Positions 11,059 through 22,612 of a stretch of 64,000 bases of DNA are shown here, one piece after another. Position 1 is the stretch's first letter. Each line of letters begins with the position of its first letter. This DNA is from Zygnema cylindricum (taxonomy: Eukaryota > Streptophyta > Zygnematophyceae > Zygnematales > Zygnemataceae). Made by a program: the position numbers and the translations under genes. The stretch spans positions 26,001 through 90,000 of the forward strand of contig JBBHKE010003116.1 of assembly GCA_037447655.1 (NCBI GenBank), in the 5' to 3' direction. The notes below the pieces were generated by a model. The model worked only from the letters and a program-made list of their open reading frames with translations. It was not told where the DNA came from and made no database searches.

Positions 11059-12306
11059 CTCTAGGGTGACCATCTTTAATGGATTTGTGTTCATCTATTG
11101 GGAAGCCATGATGAGAGGGGCTTTGTGCAAAAAACGATACTAGGGTATTGTTAGTGGACAAGTGAAATGACTACCTCATGGATCTCCACTAGGGTTTGGT
11201 GGAATAAGGTTTTCTGCAGCAACATCTGCTGCAGCGGAAGAGGCAGATGATAGAAACAGGAGTGTGTCCGAAAAGGGGAAAGAGAAGGAGACACCTCCTA
11301 CTCTTATTGCCACGACACCTTAAGCGGCGGTCGTGAAGACCGCGGAGAACGATACTCAAACGTGGGAGGACACCAACATGGTTGCCAAAAACTTCATTTT
11401 AAGACACCTCACTCAAGCTTTGGCAACCCCCCATCTTCATGTTTACAAGGCGGAAGAGCTGTGAGTGAGTTTGGTGGAGATCTATAGAGCTGGTATGATT
11501 CAGGAGTTCCAGTTGGCCGAGCAAAAGTTGGGAAATTATACTTACAAAGGGGGAAAGATGTTAGACTACTGAAATGATCTCTCTTGTTTGTATAAAGAGA
11601 TGGAGAGTGTCGGTGGGACAGGTACAATGAAGATGAAAGTTAACACTCTCATCATGAAGTTACCTGACAAGTATGAGAACATAGTGTAGGGAGTATACGA
11701 ATTGAGTGACATTTCGAGAAGTTGAATACAGTGGTCCGAATGATACTTGTGCAAGAAAACATGATTGAGATAAGGAGAGGAGGAAAGAGCATTCAAGCTC
11801 TAGCTGCTGGAGCAGACAGATGGAGAAAGGAACTGAAAAAGTCGTTCAAAGGTGAAAGAGATCAGTATGGAGTACTGTGACCCCCAAAAGGCCTTTGTCA
11901 TTTTTGCAAAAAGCCGGGACACTTCATCGCGGATTGTGTTAAGCCGTTGAAGCTGAGGCTCCAAGAGAGTTATGGAAGGGGTTCTTCCAAAAGGAAGAAA
12001 AAGGCACTTGTGGTCACAAAATGAAAGGAGAGACCGAGGATGAGTCCTCTGAGGGGGAGGATGGGAAACTTTTTATTGACGAAAATCTGGAGGAGAAGGA
12101 GATCCCTCGGAAATACAAGTGTGCTCTCGGAGCAATTCGGGAAGCTCCACAGAAAAGATGGATCATCGACTCTGGTGCATCCATGCATATGTGTCGCTAT
12201 AAGCACCTCTTTACTAAGCTAAGAAAGATCCCTAGAGATAAAGTATGGGGATGGGAGAGTGGTTACTACAGATCTAGTGGGGTCGGTCTTAGTGGAGGTT
12301 AAGACT
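11059..12306 (+). pseudogene. Copia C gag and protease start, broken
   Basis: The order is a Ty1/copia gag (UBN2-type), then a zinc knuckle, then the start of the aspartic protease. The region around 11350-11450 encodes a relative of the A motif AAKHFILRHLTQ. CHFCKKPGHFIADC lies at about 11897-11938 and fits CX2CX4HX4C. WIIDSGASMHMC lies at 12160-12195 and keeps the catalytic Asp. Several stops interrupt the frame, for example at 11466 and 11878. Homology ends at 12306 where element E begins, and the rest of pol is not seen. Confidence 0.8.
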
Positions 12307-14820
12307 TGTCATGCCACATGATGTCGGTTAGCACGCTCGCACAATATTTGCACGCACGTACAATATTTTGCATTCATGTATGATATTCCGTACCCACGCA
12401 CAATTTTTGGCACGCGCGCACGATATGATGCAAGCACATATGATTTTCGCTCACGTCACTTATATGGTACCGTCGGTTCAGCTTTTTGTGACGTGTACGC
12501 AATTCACGTACACGTCAAATGGAACATGTACTAATTTTGTGCAACTTGTTTTGTTTCGTTCATAGGGACGCGATTTTGGAGTATAGATGCGAATATCGTT
12601 TAGGCGACGCGTCGCGATTTCTAGAGTATTTCGTGCGGTATGTTTCATTTCGAGCATACGCACGCGATTTTGGAGTATAAACGCCAAGTATCATTTGGCA
12701 ATGAATCGCGATCCCTTGGCATATTGGCGACCTTGCGATACATTTCATTTTTTTAAGTCGTGAACCCATGTAGGTTCGCGCACGCATGTAGTTAGGGAGG
12801 GTTTTTACCCTCGGACGGTGGATTTTGTTATGTGTACGGCAGACGATGTTGGTCACCTATTGGCCAAACATCTTAAGTAGTTCGTTCATGTGAACTAGCC
12901 TAGACTTAAGTTAGGATTTGCGTAGGCGTAGCGTGGCTAATACTTAGTCTATTTTTAGACTTAGAATTTATAGCTTTACAAGAATTTTCTCTTGGCGGTG
13001 GAGCTTTTCTCTTGCTCTCTCTCTCTCACCGATTGCTCAAGTTTCTTCTTTTCTTTTGCTAGCTAGCTGTAGAGGATAGATAGTTTACGTACATTCTCCA
13101 TTGTATTTCTGCCCACGCTTTTTAATCCACGCAGCTCAAAGCCAAGACCGGAAGGTTTCCCTCCAACTTGTGTCATTTTTGGGAAGTGGTGGATTGTAGT
13201 TCGTGTTGAGAAGCATCCGGATCCGGCTGTCCTTCCCACGGAAAGCTGAACGGTTTGGAAGTTTTTGTTTGTGTTGTTTGTATTTTCGGTTGGGAATGGA
13301 AGGGTGAATTTTAGCCGAATTTGGAGTTTTCCTTGTTTTTGGTTGGAATTATTTATTTTGCTTCGTTGCTTTCCTATGAGATAACTCTTGTAAAGAATTT
13401 GTTGAAGACCTAGGAGCCTACTGGCTACCTTGTGGCTGAGTATTCTTGTCCCAAAGGTATATATAAAGAAAAAATCTATTAAATATATAAATTTTATTAT
13501 AAATATAAAAAAAAACATTTTGTTTTCGTTTTCTGCTATTTCATTCTTTCAATATTTGTCTCTTATTTTGCTGCCGCTATATTTCTTGGCTTTAGTGTTA
13601 AACCTAAATTTTGCATCGTATTTAGGGTTAATCTGCAAAATTAGGGTTAATCTGCAGAATTAGGGTTTGACTGGAAAATTAGGGTTTTGGCTGCAGAATT
13701 AGGGTTGCAGCAGATTTAGGGTTAATTCCTTTTGATTCTAGTCCTTAGGTCGGTATCCTTCTACACTTTGGCTGCAGATTCAGAGTCTTAGCCGTCTAGA
13801 ATTAGGGTTTGGCTGGAAAATTAGGGTTTTGGCTGCAGAATTAGGGTTGCAGCAGATTTAGGGTTAATTCCTTTTGATTCTAGTCCTTAGGTCGGTATCC
13901 TTCTACACTTTGGCTGCAGATTCAGAGTCTTAGCCGTCTAGAATTAGGGTTTGGCTTTGGAATTAGGATTTTTCAAGTGGAATTAGGGTTTGCTGCTGGC
14001 TTTGGATTATTGTGGTCACAAGTTTGGCTGTATATCTGGAGTTTGAGCGCCCTCTAACTTTATTCAAACAAAATTTTCTTATCTATCGCATTTGTGTTTT
14101 GTATTGGTTATTTTTCTTCCATCGAACGCTTTCTTTTTTCCCTTCCATTGGCCCCTTAACATTCCACGGCGTACATCTTCACAGTACGGAGGGTCTCGCG
14201 CAGGGTTATTTTGGGGAGTTGCCCGGAGCGAATTTCGTTGGAGCAAGTTTTATTCCAAGGAGCTCTAAAAAACCCTACTTGCTTCGAACAAGTTTGGTTC
14301 ACTCTTAGTGCTCACAAGAGTACTAAAGGTGTTTGTAAGTAGCCGATGTCTTGCGGGTTCAAGAGCGTTCCAATTTAGTGTGGACACTCGTGTAGGGGAT
14401 CGGTGTGGAGTGGTTCCATGGCGAACCTTTCTTATTGAGCATTTGCATTTTCCTGCTTTCCCTCCATGCAATCTAGCTATAAGTGGCCTTGGATTTTCGT
14501 GTGACTATCTGGAGTGGGATTCCTTGCTAGATCTTGCCGTGGGTGTCACTGTTTAGACATTTTCCCGACTGTGTTGTTGTAGATCTGCACCCAAGGGTGC
14601 TTAGATAGCAATTTACTTGTTTTTATATATTTGGCCCTTGGGCATTCCAACTGTTTGCAAGGTAAAGGTTTTGGTAAAACCGACTTCTTGCTAGATTTGA
14701 CCATCGGGTCTGGATAGTGACTGCATGAGCTGATTGTACGAGTGTGGAGTAGTTTGACACGTGTTGCATCTCGGTTAGGACGTTCGAAACATTACATTAT
14801 TGTAGTCAGGGTTTTTCCCT
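12307..14820 (+). mobile_element. Element E: LTR and untranslated leader
   Basis: Starts with TGTCATGCC exactly where copia C homology stops, as expected for an LTR edge. It contains degenerate CACGCACGTACAAT repeats (12330-12450), two related blocks carrying CGCGATTTTGGAGTATA (about 12570 and 12663), a CTCTCT run near 13015 and TTAGGG-rich DNA. The LTR end and primer-binding site could not be placed. A short leader segment near 13380-13440 resembles 33090-33165 inside copia D. Confidence 0.5.
13614..13990. repeat. TTAGGG-rich tandem repeat, 142-bp unit
   Basis: Units begin ATTAGGGTTTG at 13659 and 13801, with a third partial start at 13943, giving a period of 142 bp. The first two units are almost identical. 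Every unit contains several ATTAGGGTT copies, close to the plant telomere repeat TTTAGGG but not in tandem register. Probably an expansion inside the E leader rather than a true telomere remnant. Confidence 0.85.
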
Positions 14821-16440
14821 TTGTTTATGCCCACGCATTGGGATAACCTTCCTTATCAATCCGGATCCACCCGAGGTGGTACATTTTATTATCCTCCGCA
14901 GTTAGATTCTTCGGATTTTCCCGACTCGTTGACCACATCCGATCCGATTTCGGATCACAGATCGCCGTCAGTGCAGTCTGGTGTGACATCTACATCATCA
15001 TTGTCCTCGGTTTCATCTAGGTCATACCTAGAGGGGACTGAAGAAGACGTTTCGAAAGAAACATTTCTAACTCCTCACACTTGAGGTTCCTTACCAGCCC
15101 AGCTTTGGCAAAACCGGCGCATCCTCCTTTTTATGACATGGCTTCCTCTTTAGAGGGATCCATCGGTAAGATGCAATTTTGCTTTTCCGGTTTAAAGGAC
15201 ACCATGTCCCTTTCGCATTTTCGGATGTTTTACAACACGGAAGTAATGGATCTAGCCTTTAGATATCAAGATAGGTTTGACCTCCGTGTCGCCTTTTCCC
15301 TTCTCGGTCAAAACCTCCGTCGTACGGCCCTCAATCTGTACATTCGCAAGTACAAAGATGTTCTTGCGATGACAGAGTACGTGGCTTCCTTTGGTGGGTT
15401 ACCAGAAGTCTTCGGCCAAGTGGATATCCCATATCAAGTTGAGAGATCGGCTGTACTAGATGCTAACGGCGATGAGTTGTATCTAGCTATCCTTGAGGTC
15501 CCTTGTCAGTATGCAGTGGCTGCCCAAGCGGCGTTCACAACTAGAGAGGGGGGAACTATCAAAGAGTTGAAGAACTTCGAGCGTAGGCCAGGTGAAACTG
15601 CTCCTACCTTGCGAGCTCGGATATAAACTTTGCAAGAGAAATTACCAAACCTCATATCCGATGCCAAGGCTTTCCATAAATTTGTGGGACAGTTTCTAGG
15701 TCCATCAAAGAGGTTTATTCAAAACCACCTAGGCCAGATGTATGGAGTGAAATTCACCTTTGAGCAAACGACTCAATACGCGGTAGAGTATGAGAAACTT
15801 TGCAAGAGAAACTACCAGACCTCATATCCGATGCGAAGGCTTTCTAGAATTTTGTGGGACAGTTTCTAGGTCCATCAAAGAGGTTTATTCAAAACCACCT
15901 AAGCCAGATGTATGGATTGAAATTCACCTTTGAGCAAGCGACTCAATAGCGGTAGAGTTAGAGATGCAGACATCGTGTGGGACGCCTATGAGCGATCCAA
16001 ACCTCCTCACAGGGATCTGGCTAATCCATCTCCTCCTCCACCTAAAAACCCATGGCCTCCTAATGGGCCCCAGAAGACGCAAGCCATGGGAACTCCACCC
16101 GTTAGTCATAAAAACCGAATGTGTTTCCGATGTGGAAAAATCAGGTACGATGTCCACATGTGTCTTGGCAAAGCGGCCACTTGCACTCATTGCCACCAGA
16201 AGGACATGATGTCTATCGGTGCTACATCAAAGACCCTAATTTCACTTATCAAAATCAGATAAACTACAACGGAATTCCGACCCGTTTCGCAAAACCAATC
16301 ACTTCGCCTAAGGAGACGGAGAAGGAGGAAGCTCCTCCTAAGATCTCTAGTAGAGTGAGAGAGAAGGCTAAGCTTCAATCCACAATGGTAACCATGATGA
16401 AAGAGCAATTTGCAACTTTCATGGCCGAAATGAAACCCTA
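14821..16440 (+). pseudogene. Element E gag-like polyprotein, broken
   Basis: Pieces of one gag-like frame lie at 14821-15084, 15081-15626 (182 codons), 15630-15869 and 15930-16441. The middle piece has no family I recognise. Near 16120 comes CFRCGKIRYDVHMC, a zinc knuckle whose His is Tyr. After a frameshift CTHC and then GHDVYRC make a second knuckle. A 170-bp tandem duplication, a stop at 15624 and indels destroy the frame. No protease, RT or integrase follows. Confidence 0.65.
15625..15961. repeat. Tandem duplication of 170 bp within E gag
   Basis: AAACTTTGCAAGAGAAA starts at 15625 and again at 15795. The two units are about 95 percent alike. The period is not a multiple of three, so the duplication shifts the frame. 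The second unit has also lost one base in GACTCAATAGCGG. Confidence 0.9.
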
Positions 16441-16586
16441 ATTTACTACGATGGCTAAGACCGTCGTCCACATGCCGTTGTTGGCCAGGCGAACCCTTCG
16501 GGATTCCACCGTCCAACAACGGATGGCCACATTTGAAAATGGCTCAGCAGACCATAACCGAGTGGGCAAATTACAAACTTCGTGTG

Positions 16587-17210
16587 TGCAATTCTGTGGT
16601 CTCTATTGACCCAGAGAATGAGCAGCCTATGTAAAGCCTCTAGGATAATATTTGTCCCTTCTACTTTCCCGCTGAATAATCGCCGCCCACGCACACAAAT
16701 ATTCTTACCACTCTCACTGTTGTGAGGACAAGACTTCTCTGAGTCAAACGCAAAAAAAATCACTGAATTTGCTCCTCTGAGCAGTAAGTTATGGCTGGTC
16801 AAAGATGACCTTTATAGTTACAAGCTCTCTTAGAGAGAGGTACCTAAATTTCACTAAGTCCTGGTCCGCCTACTTACGACTGCCTACTAGTAAACCTTAG
16901 TCCAATAGAAATTCTATATAGTACAAGAAGATACATTAGGCAATTTACTTATTGTACGGCCATATACGACATGGCTTTTAAAGTGAAGCCTGTCAAAACA
17001 GAACCCATGGTTCCTCCTCCCATCTTCTCCGATATCCAATTGTATGGTGCCGCGTGGCGTTGCGTGACGCTATCCCCAAAGGCCGCCAAAATTTTATTGC
17101 GGGTGGCGACTGCAATTGTGGCCGTTCGATCATTTGTATTTATGCGGCTTCGATTCGCTTCCATGCATGAATTGATCAATGCGTGTTTTTGTTAGTCTGG
17201 TGCAAATTAG
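16587..17210 (-). repeat. Copia B 3' LTR, first part
   Basis: The outer part of an LTR of the A family. It shares AAGCCTCTAGGATAA, CTCCTCTGAGCAGTAAGTTATGG and a run of similar segments up to 17210. There copia A is inserted and the LTR resumes at 23672. The proposed outer edge is TGCAATTC at 16587, next to element E. Copia B therefore seems to have inserted into E. Confidence 0.7.
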
Positions 17211-18269
17211 TGAAACTGTGAGACCTCCATAATTCCTCAGAGTGGACAGCTTCCAAGAAGCCTCTAGAATACCTCTGACCCCTTTCTGTGTCAGCAAAAA
17301 CAACTGCCTCCTTGGCATACAAAAACTCTGACCACCTACACCCGTGTGAAGGAAAGACTCCCCTGATTCTATAGCAAAAAGAATCTCTAAATTTGCTCCC
17401 CTGAGCAGTAAGTTATGGAGGGTCAAAGTTGACCTTTTGTACAGAAGCTCTCTGGGAGAGAGGGTCCTATCTCCTAATTTTTCTAAGTCCTATCTCTCTC
17501 ACATACTCTATCTACTGATGTACAGAACCAATAAGGTTACAGTTCCGTACACAAAAGTACAGCTGCCAGTGTACTTTATGTACGGACATTGTACGACATG
17601 GCCTAAATGTCGACACATGTCATATCCGGATTCGGTGCCATAATCTCGGGAGATTCCACGATCCAATGAAATTTTGCCACGTGTCATCCAATGTGGCGAT
17701 GGTCACAAACCGCCGAAATCTTCTTCTGCGATCTCGACGCTAATTCCGGCCGTCCGATTAAATTCGGATTTAATCGTAGCCGTAATAAATACATGCGTGG
17801 TATTCGTTTCACTTAAGAACTAAATGCGCGGTATTGATTTCTTGCCCGTACGGTAATCCATACTTTATACATTACTGGATCTATGTATCCCGTAAAAAAT
17901 TACTGTTAAATGATTTATCTTACATATACATGTTTAAAAAAATTTCAAACTATATATTATGTAACACTAGTTCTTAGACTTAACGGCTAAGGCTACCAGC
18001 TATTCACTGTCTGCCGACCGGTAGGTACATGGATCAAATCCTGTGGCCGGCACATACCTTTTAGATAAAATAAAGCCCTAAATAATATAAATTTCCCGTA
18101 AACCTCTGGATAGCCTAGGTAGCCATGGCTGTAGCTCCCTCTCCAATTTCTCAGTGACCGCGACAAGTTTGAGAGTTGGAGAGACAAGTTAGAGGTAGAC
18201 TGCCTCGGCTTCTTTCTATATTTCTATTTAAACCTAGAAAATACTAAAAATGGACCATTAATTTCTACA
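17211..18269 (-). repeat. Copia A 3' LTR
   Basis: Begins TGAAACTGTGAGACC and ends TTAATTTCTACA on the plus strand, so the minus strand reads TGTAGAAATT to GTTTCA. It is exactly as long as its partner at 22613-23671. The tRNA-like module lies at about 17975-18050. Confidence 0.9.
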
Positions 18270-18280
18270 CTCCCCTTATT
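18270..18280 (-). promoter_or_regulatory. Copia A polypurine tract
   Basis: On the minus strand AATAAGGGGAG directly precedes the TGTAGAAA start of the 3' LTR. This is the expected place and composition of the plus-strand primer. The same tract abuts the D LTR at 32963. Confidence 0.85.
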
Positions 18281-18282
18281 TT

Positions 18283-19077
18283 CTAGTCAATCTTTAATTT
18301 CAGACCGCACTTCTCCCTGCAGAAAATTAGTTTAGGGGAAGGCACAGGTTTGGTCATCATATCCGCTACCATCTCACTATCTGGTCTGTACTCTAAACTA
18401 ATTATTTTGTTTTCTACTTTCTCTCTAACAAAGTTGAGTCTAATGTCCATGTGTTTGGCTTTAAAATGATGTTTAGGATTGGCAGAAATAGCGATTGCTG
18501 CCTGATTATCACAAAATATTTTCTGCACACCACTCTTAAGGTGACCAAGCTCACCAAGCAAAGACTTGACCCACATCAATTCTTTTACAGCAGAGCAAGA
18601 GGCCATATACTCAACCTCCATGGTGGACTGAGCAATAACATTTTGATGTTTTCTACTCTAACAACAAGCCCCATCACCCACATATAATACATATCCCGAT
18701 GTGCATCTCCTCATCGAAGCATCACCATAACTAGCATCACTCCAAGTAATGATGTCAGTATTCTCCCCACCCAAATGCAACCATAGATCCCTAGTTCCTA
18801 TGAAATATCTAAGGACTCTCTTAGCTGCCTCCCAATCCCTCTTAGTGGGAGCATTTAGACTTCTACTCAACACTCCTACAGCTGCAGCTAAATCCGGCTG
18901 GGTACAATTCATAAAATAGATTAGACTTCCCACCACTTCCCTGTAAGGAATAGTTTGCATGAACTTGTGTTCATCAGGAGATAATTCCTCGTCTAAGACT
19001 ATGACTCCTTCTTCCTCACTCCCCTCATTTTCCTTCTTCAACTCCATTAGAGTTGTACAACTATTAGCTTTATCCAT
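18283..19077 (-). pseudogene. Copia A RNase H domain, frameshifted
   Basis: Two overlapping frames (18658-19077 and 18283-18621) carry a copia-type RNase H. The first contains PDLAAAVGVLSRS and the WSDASYGD motif. The second contains the EVEYMASC segment and DNQAAIAIS, then the end of pol. A frame break lies near 18640-18660. Confidence 0.9.
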
Positions 19078-20017
19078 CTAAAATTTTTACAGCATGTTCC
19101 CTATTGCTTCCTTTTGAGTCAATCTTATAATCTTTCTTTTTCTGTCTCTTTCTACTTGAATTCCCAAAATATTTTTTTGCTTCCCCCATATCCTTCATTT
19201 CAAATCTCCCCTTAAGATCGGTTTTCAGTTTATTAATTTTTTTCATTGATTTACTTAAAACAAGCAAATCATCAACATAAATTGCAATAAATATAAAACC
19301 TTCCTCATTTTCGAAAACATAGATTGAGTGATCTGGGCTGATCCGGATATATCCCAGACCGGTAAGAAACTCATCAAGCTTCTTATTCCATTGTCGAGGC
19401 GCCTGTTTCAAACCATAAAGAGATTTAATCAGCCGGCATACCTTACTCTCCTCTCCTTCCTCCACAAACCCTTCAGGTTTTCGCATGAAGATCTCCTCTT
19501 CTAATTCTCCATGCAAAAAGGTTGTTTTGATGTCCATCTTGTGCACTTCCATGTCTTCCGCTGTTGCTAAACTGAGAAGTATGCGGACGGAGTGAAATCT
19601 GACCACCGGGGCAAAGGTTTCCTCGTAGTCAATTCCCTCCTTTTGTGTAAATCCCTTTGCCACTAATCGGGCCTTGTAGCGCTCGATTGTGTTATCTGGG
19701 TTCAGTTTTAATTTGAAAACCCACTTACAACCGATTGGTTTTTGGTTAGGTGGACAATCCACCAACTCCCAAGTATTGGCTGCCATGATTGAGGTCATCT
19801 CCTCATTGATTGCTGTCTTCCACCGGTTTCTTTCTAGACAAGTCATAGCCTCTCCATAAGTTTGAGGTTCATCTTGATGAGATAGTTTAGTTCTGTTTTT
19901 CTTGCAATCTTTTGCTACTTCTCCTCCCCCCCTCAAAATCTGTGGCCGGAATAGATAGTTCTCGTGGATTTTTTCGAACAAACTCGGCTTCTCCCCTATC
20001 CCTTGATTCCGAATCAA
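19070..20017 (-). pseudogene. Copia A reverse transcriptase
   Basis: A 315-codon open stretch encodes the RVT_2 reverse transcriptase of Ty1/copia. Visible are NEEMTSIMAANTWELV, GCKWVFKLK, ETFAPVVRF, MDIKTTFLHGELEEEIFM, SLYGLKQAPRQWN and the catalytic YVDDLLVLSKS. The C-terminal residues after MKDMGEAKKYFG are frameshifted relative to B and D. This is the best preserved part of the element. Confidence 0.93.
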
Positions 20018-20499
20018 TTTCCACCACGTCTTTCGCTTCAGGTAGAGTTGTCACTGGAGCTTCCACAGTCGAGTCCTTTTCGGTCTGATTTGTACCTACA
20101 AGAATGTCATCTTTTCTAAAACCTGGATAGTTAGGAAGTTCAAAGTCATAGGAATTTTCTGACTCAAATCTGATTTTTACTGACTTCGTATATTTGAAGG
20201 GATCCACAGACTTTCCTTCATCCATAACTACTAGATGCTTTACTAAGATTATATCTTCCCTTTTTAGATCATAAACTCTATATCCTTTAACATCCTCATC
20301 ATATCCTAATAAGTATCCCGGTTTTGCTTTAGGATCTAGCTTCCAATTGGACCGATCAGTATCTAGACCGAATACTTTACTGCCGAAAACCTTTAAGTGA
20401 GGTATGTTTGGTTTCCGGCCTGTCCATCTCTCATAAGGTGTTGAGATCTTTTATAGCTGAAGTAAGAACTCTATTTTTGAGGTAATTATCACAGTTCAT

Positions 20500-21060
20500 T
20501 GCTTCTACCCAAAACCTTTTTCCTATCTTCTTATCTGACAACATACTTCTTCCACTATCACTTAGTGTTCTATTTAACGTTTCAGCTACCCCATTCTGTT
20601 CCGGGTTTTTTCTAGGACTGTCTTTTGGTGTTGGACCACATCTTCCCTCAGAAAATCCTCAAATTGGTTAAAAGTATGCTCTCCACCATTGTCACTCCTT
20701 ACTCTCTTGATTGGAGTTTCATAGAGTTTTTCGCTCCATGCTTTATATTGTCTAAAACAATCATGAGCTTCGGACTTGTTTTTCAAAAAATACACTCGGG
20801 AATACCGAGACCAATCATCAGTGATAGTCATGATAAATCTCTTCCCCATCGATGAGGGCACTTTAGCCGGTCCCCAAATATCTGTGTGTACTAGATCTAG
20901 AATTTTTTCTCCCTTATAGGTGGCTGTTTTAGGAAAAGGTAATTTGTGTGTTTAACCTTGAGCACATCCACTACAATCACTTATATTATCATTCTCACTA
21001 AACTTAATCCCTTCCACCACTCCCATCTTTTTCATCAATCTTAACTTGTTTAGATTCACA
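20500..21060 (-). pseudogene. Copia A integrase core, with stops
   Basis: The 20586-20861 frame gives ITDDWSRYSRVYF and RSDNGGEHTFNQFEDF, the first two acidic positions of an rve integrase core. Upstream frames encode the HKLPFPKTATYKGEK linker and the zinc-binding start. Frames change near 20590 and 20870, and a stop interrupts the CSGC segment near 20957. Confidence 0.88.
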
Positions 21061-21082
21061 TGCCGAAGCCTTTTATGCCACA

Positions 21083-21830
21083 TCATAATATCATGAACAC
21101 CAGCATAATAAAGTTTCTTCTTTCATTACTTAAAACCACCCTAAACATCCCATGGCTACCTTTCTCAGTAATGAAATAGACATCCTCCTCAAAACTAGCA
21201 GTAAAGACTCCTTCCCTAGTGTTAGTATAAAAACCCTTATCATCTAATACGGATGTAGAGATGAGGTTTTTGTTCAGCTCCGGAATAAACAATACATCGG
21301 AGAATGTTACTATGGATGTTTTTCCTTCTATTAACACTTTCAAGTCAACCGATCCTACAAGAGTAGTGGTGACTATCCTCCCATCCTCGTACTATATATC
21401 TACGGTGGGAATATTTCTTATTTTAGTGAACAAGGTGCCTATCCTTACACATGTGCATGGAGGCACCTGAATATACAATCCAGCCTGCTTCACCTTTCAA
21501 TCCACTGTAAGCACATTTTTGTCTTCGTGGAATTTTGACCTCGTTTTTCGCCTCCAACTCCTCATCCAAAAGGAGCTCATCGTCCTCGTCCTCGGATTCC
21601 GCCTCATGTACCTGTGTCACAAGGGCCTTTTTCTTTCCTCTCGGGGTACCACCGGTCTGCCCCTCCTTTAACCGAAGCTCGGTTATCTTAGTGCACTCTG
21701 CCATATAGTGCCCAGGTTTCTTACAAAAATGACATAAACCTTTGGGAGCCCTTGGTCCAAACTCGTCGGTCTGATTTTTCTGCTCCCTCCCCCCATATAT
21801 CCTGACCGGTCTCCAGGAATCCTTATTCAT
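21083..21830 (-). pseudogene. Copia A zinc knuckle and protease
   Basis: 21423-21830 encodes CHFCKKPGHYMAEC, an exact CX2CX4HX4C knuckle. An acidic stretch follows, then WIVYSGASMHMC, the protease active site in which the catalytic Asp is Tyr. B and C keep Asp there, so this copy's protease is dead. 21083-21343 holds the DVLFIPELNKNLIS segment typical of copia after the protease. Confidence 0.88.
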
Positions 21831-22608
21831 CTAATCGGTCGCAGTTGCCAAGGCTTGGCCACTCTTTCCTCCCCTTCGGATCTCAATCGTATTCTCCCGA
21901 ATGAGAATCATCCCTACCACTGAGTTCCATATCCACCTTGAGTCTGGCAAGTCCTGCACACGGTTGACTATGGTTTCGAACTCATTAGGTAACTTCATCA
22001 GTAAACAGTTAACCTTTTCCTTTTCACTTAAATCTTTTCCCGCACTCTCTAGCTCCATGAAGAGTGTAGCAAGCTTATTGGAATAATCCAATATCTTCCC
22101 CCCTTTGTTTACATACTCCTTAACTTTCTGATCAGCCAATAGTTGTTGCTGAATCGTACCACTTCGGTACATCTCTATGAGAGCCATCCAAAGATCGGAT
22201 GCCCTTTCTACCAGCAAATGGGGACATGCAAGTCCTTGAGTGAGATGGCGTAGGATGAAGTGCTTTGCCGCCATATTGTTGAAGTCTCAGGTTTCAGTAT
22301 CATTCTCCTCGTTCCTCGGAATAGATGACATGAATGCCGAACCAGTTGCTATTGGTGTGGTTGCCTCCTTCTCCTTTCCTTTGTCCACCACCTCTCCTTC
22401 TTTTGTTTCCTCCTTTGAAGGTGGATCCTCTTTTCTTGGTGAATCTGCTTCCTCCAAACCTTGGAGGAATTCCAAGACTTGATGGACGCCCCAACCGTCC
22501 ACTCACTATCCCCCAAAACCTTTTTTCGCATAGAGCTCCTATCATCATACTTTTCCAGTATATGAAGCCAGTTCCATTAAAGATTGGTACCCTAGAGGGT
22601 GGGCCCAT
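21831..22608 (-). pseudogene. Copia A gag
   Basis: The frame from 22274 encodes a UBN2-type gag with LWMALIEMYRSGTIQQ and LLMKLPNEFETIV. Upstream, VPIFNGTGFIYWKSMMIGAL is the copia gag N terminus. It starts at an ATG at 22606-22608 that lies inside the primer-binding site. A one-base frameshift near 22490 and a stop at about 22287 (Trp in C) break the frame. Confidence 0.85.
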
Positions 22609-22612
22609 AACC
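22598..22612 (-). promoter_or_regulatory. Copia A primer-binding site (half-tRNA type)
   Basis: The plus strand GGTGGGCCCATAACC equals the anticodon stem-loop of plant initiator tRNA-Met as I recall it. The element's minus strand can therefore pair with an internal tRNA fragment, as known for Drosophila copia and yeast Ty5. It abuts the LTR with no spacer, and its ATG serves as the gag start. Confidence 0.8.

Noticed and set aside
13063-13518. 151-codon minus-strand ORF
   Set aside because: Lies antisense in the AT-rich leader of element E, with a low-complexity hydrophobic start and no domain.
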